Source: a virus
Length of the DNA stretch: 27,982 bases
IMG/VR virus record: IMGVR_UViG_3300025131_000316
Span: 1 to 27,982 of that record
Direction: 5' to 3' (one strand)
Shown here: in pieces, positions 20,181 through 27,366 of the stretch
Position numbering within the stretch: the stretch's first letter is position 1
Layout: every line of letters starts with the position of its first letter
Translations under genes and position numbers: made by a program
Notes under the pieces: model-generated
Database searches by the model: none
Seen by the model: the letters and a program-made list of their open reading frames with translations, nothing else
What the model was told of the DNA's origin: nothing

Positions 20181-21246
20181 GTGCTTTATCTTTCATTAAC
20201 TGTAATATGGCATTGGAAACTGGATGTATGGGCTGATCATCTTCTTTTGCTATATTATATAAGTGACCCATAGCTTTCTCAAATTCAGTATCATAATACT
20301 CATCGTCTTCATCCTCAACATCTAAACGTGCCGTTCTTTTTAGGTCATCAGTATTATCATAAGGCCCCCATGCCATTGGTTGTTTTGATAAGGCAAAAGC
20401 CCTACTTTGTCCTACACTATTATCGGGGAGAGAGCCTTCACCACCTGTGGGTGGGTTTGCGTTTTCTTCCATTGAATTCCTCCTCTTCTTATCTTGATCT
20501 GACAATATCTTAATTTTATTTTCCATATCTCTTTGCTCTGCTAATACAGCACTTTCAGAAGGTAAGTCACCTGTTCTCTCTACAGGTTTTTGTAAATCAT
20601 CTTCATCTTGTTTTAACAACCATTCTACTAATTCTAGTCCAGCAGACTTCTTAACTGCCTTTTTAGTAGGTGATCCATCTGTTAAATACACCCCTAACTT
20701 TTCAACTCCACTTCGTTTCTTCTTGCTTTTTGCTTCCCGTTCTCCATAGGTTGGAGAGAAGATTCCTGCATTAGTTGATGTGAATACGGTTCCTCCAAAG
20801 GAACTCCCACTACTATCACCCCCGTCACCTTCTTTATGTAGATGCTGATGTGAATGAGCGACAGGATGTTGGGGTTTACGCTTTACTTCTTTTGGATCAT
20901 CGTTAACATACGGAGGACTGCCTTTTGTATTTTCTTGTGGGGCTTTCCTGTAGTTCCGTTGTTCTGGATGTAAATAAGATTTATCTTTTAGAAGTTTTGC
21001 AGTAGGAGTATCTTCTGTCCAATCAAGTCGTTTTCTACGAGTTTTATCTCGTGGTGGGTAAGATGGATGATTTGTTAAAGGTCGTTCTACTAAATGTGGT
21101 TTTTCCCCTTCTAAGATTTGACCAATTTCTGTTTTTGCAAATCCAGCAGCGTGGGCTGCTCTTGCAACTTCTTCTGCCTTCTTTTTAGATTCAAAAGGCC
21201 CTTGACTTCCCCAATACCATTTACCATCTTTTTCTTTAATTGGCAT
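20167..21246 (-). CDS. Accessory head protein with KWYWGSQGPF domain (359 aa)
   Basis: TAATG-coupled to the portal. The first 36 residues (KDGKWYWGSQGPFESKKKAE then EVARAAHAAGF) match a small module found in phage head proteins, commonly at ends of portals or proteases. The middle is disordered, with Lys/Pro-rich parts and a His cluster (HPVAHSHQHLH). The C-terminal third is acidic. Probably an assembly or cargo factor; no activity can be assigned. Confidence 0.65.
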   Translation of the reverse strand: MPIKEKDGKWYWGSQGPFESKKKAEEVARAAHAAGFAKTEIGQILEGEKPHLVERPLTNHPSYPPRDKTRRKRLDWTEDTPTAKLLKDKSYLHPEQRNYRKAPQENTKGSPPYVNDDPKEVKRKPQHPVAHSHQHLHKEGDGGDSSGSSFGGTVFTSTNAGIFSPTYGEREAKSKKKRSGVEKLGVYLTDGSPTKKAVKKSAGLELVEWLLKQDEDDLQKPVERTGDLPSESAVLAEQRDMENKIKILSDQDKKRRNSMEENANPPTGGEGSLPDNSVGQSRAFALSKQPMAWGPYDNTDDLKRTARLDVEDEDDEYYDTEFEKAMGHLYNIAKEDDQPIHPVSNAILQLMKDKALDGK

Positions 21247-23207
21247 TAGGCTTCGTCTTCATCGTCATAAGAACCGTCTTCAAAAGGATTATTTCGTCCT
21301 GCTGGTTGATATGATACACTAGGATTCGTATCTTTATTATTATCTAATCGAGCAAAGGTAGCTTTCTCCACAGAAAGAACACTTCCTGCTCCTCCAAGGT
21401 CAGCTACATAATGAACACCTTCATTAGTAAACCAAAGCTTCTTGGCATCTGGAGATAGTTCTTTAACTATTGGAGCAGTAAAACCTTTCTCTAAAAGTGA
21501 TCCAATCCATGTTTTTGATAAGGCATTCTTTTTATCCTTACGCAATCCTAACATACGTTCAGAAGCTTTTCGTTCTCTTGCTTCTGCGTACTCATCTATA
21601 TCACGTTCTTCACCGGGAAGTTTCATGGAAGCGTCCGGGGTTATTCCCCCTGTTCGTCCATTGTACTTTCCTTCAGCTTTTAGTAACATTGCTTGCATAG
21701 GCATTCCACCACCTTCACCACCTTCTGCTTGTTGTTCCATTTGAAGTTGTTGCATTTGGAATTGTTGTTCTTGTTGGGCAACTTCCATAGCTTGTGCTTC
21801 GCCTGCCATTTCAGCAGATGGAACCATGTCACCAGAGATCATGAACTCAGCATCTTCTATAGGAACACCTTCCTCTTTTAAGGATACCGTAAAACCTAAT
21901 CCTGCAAAAGCGGTTACAATTTGCGCCCTTTGTTGAATAAAACTAAGTTTAGTTGCTTCTGCTTTTTCTTCAGGGTTAGGTAAATCTAATGACCAATCAG
22001 TAATTCCGAATGCATCTAATAGACGAGGGAATACTTTCTCTTGAAACATTCTTTGATCTGCTTCAACAACACGACTCATAACAACTAATTGTTGTGTTTG
22101 CGTAGATAATCCTCCAAAAGCTTCAGGTGCGCCCTGCCATGCAGGAGTAACACCCCACATAGATGCAATTCTTTCTCGTATCTCTTCCCTAACAGGGAGA
22201 TAATCCATCTCTTGTAAGGTATGGAATAGTCTTACAAGGTCTACTCGACCCCGTTGACTTCTAGCAGATACTGCTACCATAGGTATATAGTTAGGGTCTA
22301 CACGAGTTTGTGCTGCTATATGCGCCCGTTCTCGGCGTAGTGATTCGGGATCATCTGTTGTAACCATTAACATAGAAGCAGGCATCTTTCTTTCAAAGAA
22401 ATACCTATATAGATTTTTATCCATTCCAATAAGAGTTAATGTCTTTTCAAATATAGTAAGTAATGGACTCCACCCATAAGTTTCCGATGGAGAAAATTTA
22501 GACATGTGAATAACTTCATCATCAAATAAATAAATATGCTGATTCCTGTGATAATATTTATACATGACCGAATACATTTCCAATCCGCAGTCGGGTTCAG
22601 TACATTTTCCTCTGGACTCATGGAGTTCTTCTCGATGGATCGGACATATAAAATGTGCGTTTTTCGGTAAGCCAGCAACGTCAAGGTCGAATTCGACCAA
22701 GGCTGGATTGAGTCTTCGTACTTCTTTAACTTTGGATCGAAGTTTTCCGTCTTCTCCATGTTTATATTCCTTATGTAAATATAAAAAACCGTCATCAATT
22801 GAATTCACATCAAAATGGAACTGTTTTAATACTTCTTCTAAAGACTGATCAAATATATTACAGTCCACTAAAAATTTATCAAATCTATCTTTTTGTTTTT
22901 CATCAGGACGATCAACTTTAGGTTTCCAAATAATGCCTCTTCTAAAAACTTCTCCAGTAATATGATTTAAAGGGGTTCGTACTTCTTGTACTGTCATACA
23001 GACTGTCTGTAAATCTTGAACTAATTGTTGTCTGTACGCCATTTGATGACGTACCCAAGTATTAACTACATGATCTAGTCCAATAGTGGGGGCTTCACCT
23101 GTATCCCCCGCCGATTTCATTAGAGACATCATATTTACTTGCTCATTAAGATTAATTAATGATTGAGCAAACTGTGGTACTTCGGGTAAATATTCAGATA
23201 ATTTCAT
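21246..23207 (-). CDS. Portal protein
   Basis: 653 aa. Portal features: N-terminal wing region, TPLNHITGEVFRRGIIW near 80, IDDGFLYLHKEY near 137, DDEVIHMSKFSPSETYGWSP near 230, then the stem and clip region IRERIASMWGVTPAWQGAPE near 345. It builds the dodecameric DNA channel at the capsid vertex. Residues 188-207 carry a Cys/His insertion (C188, H191, C202, C207), possibly a zinc site. A Gln/Met-rich tract follows residue 480. It follows the coiled-coil gene with no intergenic space. Confidence 0.88.
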   Translation of the reverse strand: MKLSEYLPEVPQFAQSLINLNEQVNMMSLMKSAGDTGEAPTIGLDHVVNTWVRHQMAYRQQLVQDLQTVCMTVQEVRTPLNHITGEVFRRGIIWKPKVDRPDEKQKDRFDKFLVDCNIFDQSLEEVLKQFHFDVNSIDDGFLYLHKEYKHGEDGKLRSKVKEVRRLNPALVEFDLDVAGLPKNAHFICPIHREELHESRGKCTEPDCGLEMYSVMYKYYHRNQHIYLFDDEVIHMSKFSPSETYGWSPLLTIFEKTLTLIGMDKNLYRYFFERKMPASMLMVTTDDPESLRRERAHIAAQTRVDPNYIPMVAVSARSQRGRVDLVRLFHTLQEMDYLPVREEIRERIASMWGVTPAWQGAPEAFGGLSTQTQQLVVMSRVVEADQRMFQEKVFPRLLDAFGITDWSLDLPNPEEKAEATKLSFIQQRAQIVTAFAGLGFTVSLKEEGVPIEDAEFMISGDMVPSAEMAGEAQAMEVAQQEQQFQMQQLQMEQQAEGGEGGGMPMQAMLLKAEGKYNGRTGGITPDASMKLPGEERDIDEYAEARERKASERMLGLRKDKKNALSKTWIGSLLEKGFTAPIVKELSPDAKKLWFTNEGVHYVADLGGAGSVLSVEKATFARLDNNKDTNPSVSYQPAGRNNPFEDGSYDDEDEA

Positions 23208-23654
23208 TTATTGCTCCCTACCTAGATTTGTCATATCCTGCATCGATACTAATTTTAGAATTGAGTTCATTGCTTTTTCCTTCAGTTCATAATCTTTTGA
23301 ATAAGAAGTTTCCCTAATCACTTGGGATTTCTCTTCTTCCAAAGCTGTAATTTTTGTATTTAAATCTTGTATTTCTTGGTCTTTTTCTAGGAGTTCAGCT
23401 TCAAATTCAGCTGCTCCTGTTCCATAAGTAGCATTTGCTAAGATGCCTAATCGCCCCGCTTCTTTAATAAGGGCTATAAATTCCCCTTCAGTTAACACTT
23501 TAACTGCGGGATTCTCATCATCTATATCATCTTCTAAATCTATATTTTTTAGACCATCACTCCAACTATCCAATATCCTCCATGTCTGTGTCGTATCATC
23601 TTTCATTGCTATATACTGTACTTCTCTATCTCTTAACATATTTCCCATAACCAT
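23208..23654 (-). CDS. Coiled-coil hypothetical protein upstream of portal (148 aa)
   Basis: MVMGNMLRDREVQYIAMK behind AAAGGAGAGTAAAGT. N-terminal mixed domain with an acidic DLEDDIDDENP, then a coiled coil at about 80-115 (LLEKDQEIQDLNTKITALEE). Its stop directly abuts the portal ATG. Probably an assembly partner; no family recognised. Confidence 0.75.
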   Translation of the reverse strand: MVMGNMLRDREVQYIAMKDDTTQTWRILDSWSDGLKNIDLEDDIDDENPAVKVLTEGEFIALIKEAGRLGILANATYGTGAAEFEAELLEKDQEIQDLNTKITALEEEKSQVIRETSYSKDYELKEKAMNSILKLVSMQDMTNLGREQ

Positions 23655-23685
23655 ACTTTACTCTCCTTTTACTTTTTTAGATGCA

Positions 23686-23700
23686 GGATCACCTCCTTTA
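23686..23700 (-). promoter_or_regulatory. Extended anti-16S (super Shine-Dalgarno) sequence
   Basis: TAAAGGAGGTGATCC is complementary to the conserved 3' end of bacterial 16S rRNA (GGATCACCTCCTTTA) over 15 bases. It begins with the glutaredoxin stop codon and has no start codon at usable distance; the next gene has its own site 25 bases later. Possibly a ribosome stand-by site. Confidence 0.5.
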
Positions 23701-23925
23701 CGCACCAAAAGTTTTTGCTAATACTCCGGGGCTATACCCCACTACCACTCTATTTCCCTTCACTACAACGGGGGTTGTGCGGTAACCTTGTTGTACTAAC
23801 TCTTTTAAATATTTGTCATTCGTAGAAACGTTTCGTTCCTCAAAATCTATTGAGTTATTTCGCAACCAAGACTTAGTTGCCATACAAGGCCCTCACCCGT
23901 TAGATGTATATATTATTGTACTCAT
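23698..23925 (-). CDS. Putative selenocysteine glutaredoxin (in-frame UGA in UGPC motif)
   Basis: From ATG at 23925 the frame reads MSTIIYTSNG, then TGA at 23895-23893, then GPCMATKSWLRNN and on to FEERNVS, TTPVVV and the end: 75 residues with TGA as U11. The part after TGA is clearly a glutaredoxin/NrdH-type thioredoxin fold lacking only beta-1 and the first catalytic Cys. Both are supplied exactly by the 10 codons before TGA (YTSNG-U-GPC). The cis-Pro loop (TTP) is present. A SECIS-like hairpin follows. ATG abuts the previous stop (TAAATG). Adjacent nrdJ suggests it reduces the ribonucleotide reductase. Sec incorporation is inferred. Confidence 0.85.
23862..23880 (-). promoter_or_regulatory. 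Candidate bacterial SECIS element
   Basis: GCAACTAA-GTC-TTGGTTGC: an 8-bp stem (one GU pair) with a GUC loop. It starts 12 nt after the UGA, placing the loop 20 nt downstream, within the 16-37 nt range and with the loop G expected of bacterial SECIS hairpins bound by SelB. It is inside the coding region, as in bacteria. Confidence 0.7.
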
Positions 23926-24030
23926 TTATGTATTTATTACTCCTATCATGATTGTTGTTACCAAACTTAAAATGGCGATAAGGACTGCTAGTTGAATTAA
24001 CAGTCCCCATATATCTGAATTCCAACCCAT
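23926..24030 (-). CDS. Membrane micropeptide upstream of selenoprotein (34 aa)
   Basis: ATG at 24030 with AAAGGTGA upstream. MGWNSDIW, then GLLIQLAVLIAILSLVTTIM as a membrane helix and a short tail. Its TAA directly abuts the ATG of the glutaredoxin-like gene, so the two are likely co-translated. Function unknown. Confidence 0.65.
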   Translation of the reverse strand: MGWNSDIWGLLIQLAVLIAILSLVTTIMIGVINT

Positions 24031-24040
24031 TGCATCACCT

Positions 24041-25408
24041 TTACTCGTTGGTTAAAGTACTTGTAGGTGCAGCAGTAACGACTTCAACGTTGTCGCTTAC
24101 ATTCCAATTGGCAGCTGTTACACTTTGATGTATCTTGAATTCCTTAGTAGCAAATCCATCTGAGACACCAGCGTTACCACCACCACCTATTTCATTAAGT
24201 TTTATAGTTAATGTGCCGATTTTCATTCGGTCAAATACACATGCGCCCCCTTCAGTAAATAAATTTGAAAGGGTTAGTTTATCTATTTTCCCATTTTTAT
24301 TGCTGGTTGGGGCATCGATATGTATCCTATCATATGATCCGCCCGAAGTGACCATCGCTTCAGCCTGATGATGTCCACCACCGACTGCCCTCATTCTTGA
24401 GGTTCCCGGTGATTGATTAATTGATTGCCCGTCTGAGGCGTTTCCAATTACGTTAATCGTATGCGCCGTAATATTATCGAAATACATAAACGTACATCTC
24501 GACTTCTCGATCAGTAATTCGCCCACCTCTAGAAAAGTAGGGACTGCATTCTCTCCAGCTACTACTGTTCCACCAATCAATACTGCTGTAGCCGCAGCCG
24601 CAGTACCACCCGCAGAAGTATGTGCTGATGAAGGTATCGCAGACCCGGTATAAACCGTACCTACTGTTACATTCTCTATTTTAATTTCTCTTACTGGAGT
24701 GTCTGCTAAGACTATTCTTAACGTATTATCTTCTTTGTTTTCCTTTCTCCACGCTAGTTCTTGTTCTAGAGTTGCAGAAGGGTTCTGGGCAGGGGCAGCA
24801 TAAATGCCTGAATCTCCATTTGTAAATGATCGATCTGCAAGAACTGTTTCATTAACTACGACACCAGTACCCGCCGTACCGCCAAGTGCTAACAAGCCTA
24901 TAGCCATTTGTGGACTTAGCCCCATCATTCTCAAGAAGGAATAAGGAGACATTATGATTTTAAAGGCTGTCTTCCATTTTGCTGACTCAGCATTTAAATA
25001 TTCTATTTTAACCAGCAGCCAATTTCTCCATATAGTTACTTTTTTATATATTGTTATGGGCGATTTAAGAATTGCAGAGGGTTTAAAATTAGATAAGTGT
25101 AGAATAAACCCAGCTAAAATTAATCCCACAGAACCACTAATTGACCACAGCAAATTCGCTTGTAATAAAACTATTCCATCAAAAAGTTCTGTTGCCAAAC
25201 TCATCGATATATAAGGAGTAATAGCAGGAATAGGATTTATATATGATACAAATAATCCAAGGCTACCTAACCCTAATAAAAGTGTAGTATTTATCATCCC
25301 CAAAACCGTAGCTATCCGTTTAATAGGTATCTTAAACCTCGGAAATTTAATTGTTGGCAAAGCTATTTTAGGCATGGAAAACTGGGGTTTAAAAAATTTT
25401 TTAAACAT
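24041..25408 (-). CDS. Membrane-anchored beta-rich protein (455 aa)
   Basis: ATG at 25408 (MFKKFFKPQFSMPKIALP) with AAGGAGGTATCAT; a longer frame to 25426 lacks a site. A basic Pro-rich N terminus is followed by about three membrane helices (VLGMINTTLLLGLGSLGLFV, a segment around LLWSISGSVGLILAGFIL, and MAIGLLALGGTAGTGVVV near 165-185). The C-terminal 250 residues are Gly/Thr/Asn-rich beta sequence resembling a beta-helix or fibre domain (FDNITAHTINVIGN, KIDKLTLSNLF, KIGTLTIKLNEIGG). Function unknown; possibly a membrane-linked virion or injection component. Confidence 0.7.
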   Translation of the reverse strand: MFKKFFKPQFSMPKIALPTIKFPRFKIPIKRIATVLGMINTTLLLGLGSLGLFVSYINPIPAITPYISMSLATELFDGIVLLQANLLWSISGSVGLILAGFILHLSNFKPSAILKSPITIYKKVTIWRNWLLVKIEYLNAESAKWKTAFKIIMSPYSFLRMMGLSPQMAIGLLALGGTAGTGVVVNETVLADRSFTNGDSGIYAAPAQNPSATLEQELAWRKENKEDNTLRIVLADTPVREIKIENVTVGTVYTGSAIPSSAHTSAGGTAAAATAVLIGGTVVAGENAVPTFLEVGELLIEKSRCTFMYFDNITAHTINVIGNASDGQSINQSPGTSRMRAVGGGHHQAEAMVTSGGSYDRIHIDAPTSNKNGKIDKLTLSNLFTEGGACVFDRMKIGTLTIKLNEIGGGGNAGVSDGFATKEFKIHQSVTAANWNVSDNVEVVTAAPTSTLTNE

Positions 25409-25441
25409 ATGATACCTCCTTACCAACTATGTTCTCTATAT

Positions 25442-25470
25442 ATTATACTAGAAAACTTTAAATTATGCAA
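25442..25470 (-). promoter_or_regulatory. Promoter at end of nrdJ
   Basis: TTGCAT (25470-25465), 17-bp spacer, TATAAT (25447-25442) preceded by TCTAG. The -35 lies in the last codons and stop of nrdJ. It would transcribe the membrane protein, selenoprotein and portal genes. Confidence 0.6.
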
Positions 25471-27352
25471 TCTCACAAGCACTCCAATCACAAGAAAGGC
25501 ATTTATGACAACCTGATTCATAGATAATCTGGGGATTCTCACAACATTCAGCCTCTATTTTATTACTTTTTGTACCTTTTACTAGAATTTCTTGTTCTCG
25601 ACTCCCCGCTCGATAGACCGTAATCCCTTTACATTGCATTGTCCATGCTAACATATATGTATCATAAACATCTTCTATCGTAGATTCGTTTGACATATTA
25701 ATAGTTTTTGATATTCCTGAATCCACATGTGCTTGAAAGGCTGCTTGCATTAAAACATGTTCAGCAGGAGTTAGTTCGGGTGATGTAATAAAAATTTCTT
25801 TTACATCATCAGGAACATCATCTCGATCTTGTAAATTACCGCCTTCAGCCAGATATTCCATAAGATCATCCGAATAAAAACCACGGTTTATTGCTTCCCG
25901 TGTAAAATATAAATTAGTATAAACTAATGTTTGGGCTATTCCTGTCTCTTCCTTTAAAATATTTTGTTTTTTCCACGCTAATGCAAAAGTAGGCTCAATT
26001 CCTGATGAACAATCTGCCAACATAGAGATAGTTCCTGTAGGGGCAACAGTCATACGGCAAGCATTTCGATATACTTCAGTAATGGGATTAAAAGAACTTT
26101 CTTCCCATGCAGGAAAAGGGCCTCTTAATACACCTAATCGAAGCGATTCTTCATTCGCTACCTTAGTAATATAATCTATAAGCCTTGCTGCAATTTCTTG
26201 AGCCTTAGATGAATTATAGGCAACCTTTAATTGAATTAATAAATCAGCAAAACCCATAATCCCTACACCAATTTTACGTGTAGCTTTTGTCATAGTCTCA
26301 ATTTCAGAAGTCGCATAATAATTAGCATCAATTACGTTATCTAAAAAATGTACTGATAATTTAGTTACGGCTGTTAACCGATCCCACTTTATATTTTCTG
26401 TCCATTCTGTACTTGGGCCGTGCGTAATTAAACCCGATGCATCATAACTATTAGCATCACTATAAAATTTTGCAACGTTAATAGAACCTAAATTACATGA
26501 TTCGTTTGCTAACAATGGTTGCTCCCCACAAGGATTTGTAGCAATCATTTCCCCATATTCTTTAATTACTTTATTATCTTTATTAACTCTATCTAAAAAT
26601 ACTATTCCGGGTTCTCCATTTTTATGTGCGCCCTCACAAATCTTTTGAAATACTTCATAAGCATTTAATTTTCCTGCTAATTGATTTGTATGTGGGTCTA
26701 TTAAATTATAGACAAGTTTATTTTTTACACATTCCATAAAATGTTGATCAACACCAACACTAATATTAAAATTGTGTATATCACCTTCAGTTGATTTACA
26801 ATCGATGAACTCAAGTATGTCAGGATGGTATACCGACATAACTGCCATATTCGCTCCATCACGTTTACCTCCTTGGGTAACCATTGAAGAAACACTTGAT
26901 AGGACTTTAAGTACTTCAATAGGCCCACAAGCTTTTCCATGTGTTGTTTTAATGGCTGTTCCTTTGGGACGTAATTTCGATAAGGAAAATCCTGTTCCTC
27001 CACCGAACTTTTGAACCATTGCTGCGTCAGAAGCGGCTTTCATAATACCCTCCATGCTATCTTCTAAGGGTAAAACAAAACATGCTGATAACGTACCTTG
27101 CTTTGTTCCCGCATTCATTAATGTTGGGGAATTAGGAATAAACTCAAGTCGTTCCATAATAGTCAGGAACTGATTTTCCAGTAATTTCTTTTCAATCGGA
27201 AGCGTTAGATATTGATCTTCTACTTCAGCAATCGCTTTCGCTACCCGTTTAAATAAAGCATTTCCGTCTTCAACCGTTTCTCCTCGGTCATTTTTTAAAT
27301 AATACCTGTTCTTTGCAACCACCTCTGCGTGTGGTGCTAATGTTGTTGTCAT
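25463..27352 (-). CDS. nrdJ: Class II (adenosylcobalamin-dependent) ribonucleotide reductase
   Basis: 629 aa, full length, behind AAAGGAGGTTTACAT. Converts ribonucleotides to deoxyribonucleotides using a B12-generated thiyl radical. Visible signatures: FIPNSPTLMN (71-80), redox Cys91 in SACF, GGGTGF (117-122), NPCGEQPL (273-280) with the radical Cys275 and Glu277, partner Cys286 in ESCNLGSIN, PTGTIS near the phosphate site, and the C-terminal shuttle cysteines in GCHKCLSCDWSAC. No tyrosyl-radical partner gene is needed. Placed between terminase and portal, an unusual location for phage nucleotide metabolism. Needs a thioredoxin or glutaredoxin-like reductant. Confidence 0.97.
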   Translation of the reverse strand: MTTTLAPHAEVVAKNRYYLKNDRGETVEDGNALFKRVAKAIAEVEDQYLTLPIEKKLLENQFLTIMERLEFIPNSPTLMNAGTKQGTLSACFVLPLEDSMEGIMKAASDAAMVQKFGGGTGFSLSKLRPKGTAIKTTHGKACGPIEVLKVLSSVSSMVTQGGKRDGANMAVMSVYHPDILEFIDCKSTEGDIHNFNISVGVDQHFMECVKNKLVYNLIDPHTNQLAGKLNAYEVFQKICEGAHKNGEPGIVFLDRVNKDNKVIKEYGEMIATNPCGEQPLLANESCNLGSINVAKFYSDANSYDASGLITHGPSTEWTENIKWDRLTAVTKLSVHFLDNVIDANYYATSEIETMTKATRKIGVGIMGFADLLIQLKVAYNSSKAQEIAARLIDYITKVANEESLRLGVLRGPFPAWEESSFNPITEVYRNACRMTVAPTGTISMLADCSSGIEPTFALAWKKQNILKEETGIAQTLVYTNLYFTREAINRGFYSDDLMEYLAEGGNLQDRDDVPDDVKEIFITSPELTPAEHVLMQAAFQAHVDSGISKTINMSNESTIEDVYDTYMLAWTMQCKGITVYRAGSREQEILVKGTKSNKIEAECCENPQIIYESGCHKCLSCDWSACEIA

Positions 27353-27366
27353 ATGTAAACCTCCTT

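Noticed and set aside
22436-22798. Minus-strand 120-codon frame inside the portal gene
   Set aside because: Out-of-frame overlap with a well-supported portal; no ribosome-binding site.
23698-23883. A 61-residue protein starting at the internal ATG 23883
   Set aside because: It would be a glutaredoxin lacking the first strand and the first catalytic Cys, with no ribosome-binding site, while the upstream in-frame codons restore both around a single TGA.
23893-23895. UGA read as Trp or Cys by a reassigned genetic code
   Set aside because: UGA serves as a normal stop in many overlapping junctions of this window, and large genes such as nrdJ and the portal contain no internal UGA.
26725-27003. 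Minus-strand 92-codon frame inside nrdJ
   Set aside because: Out-of-frame shadow of a highly conserved enzyme.
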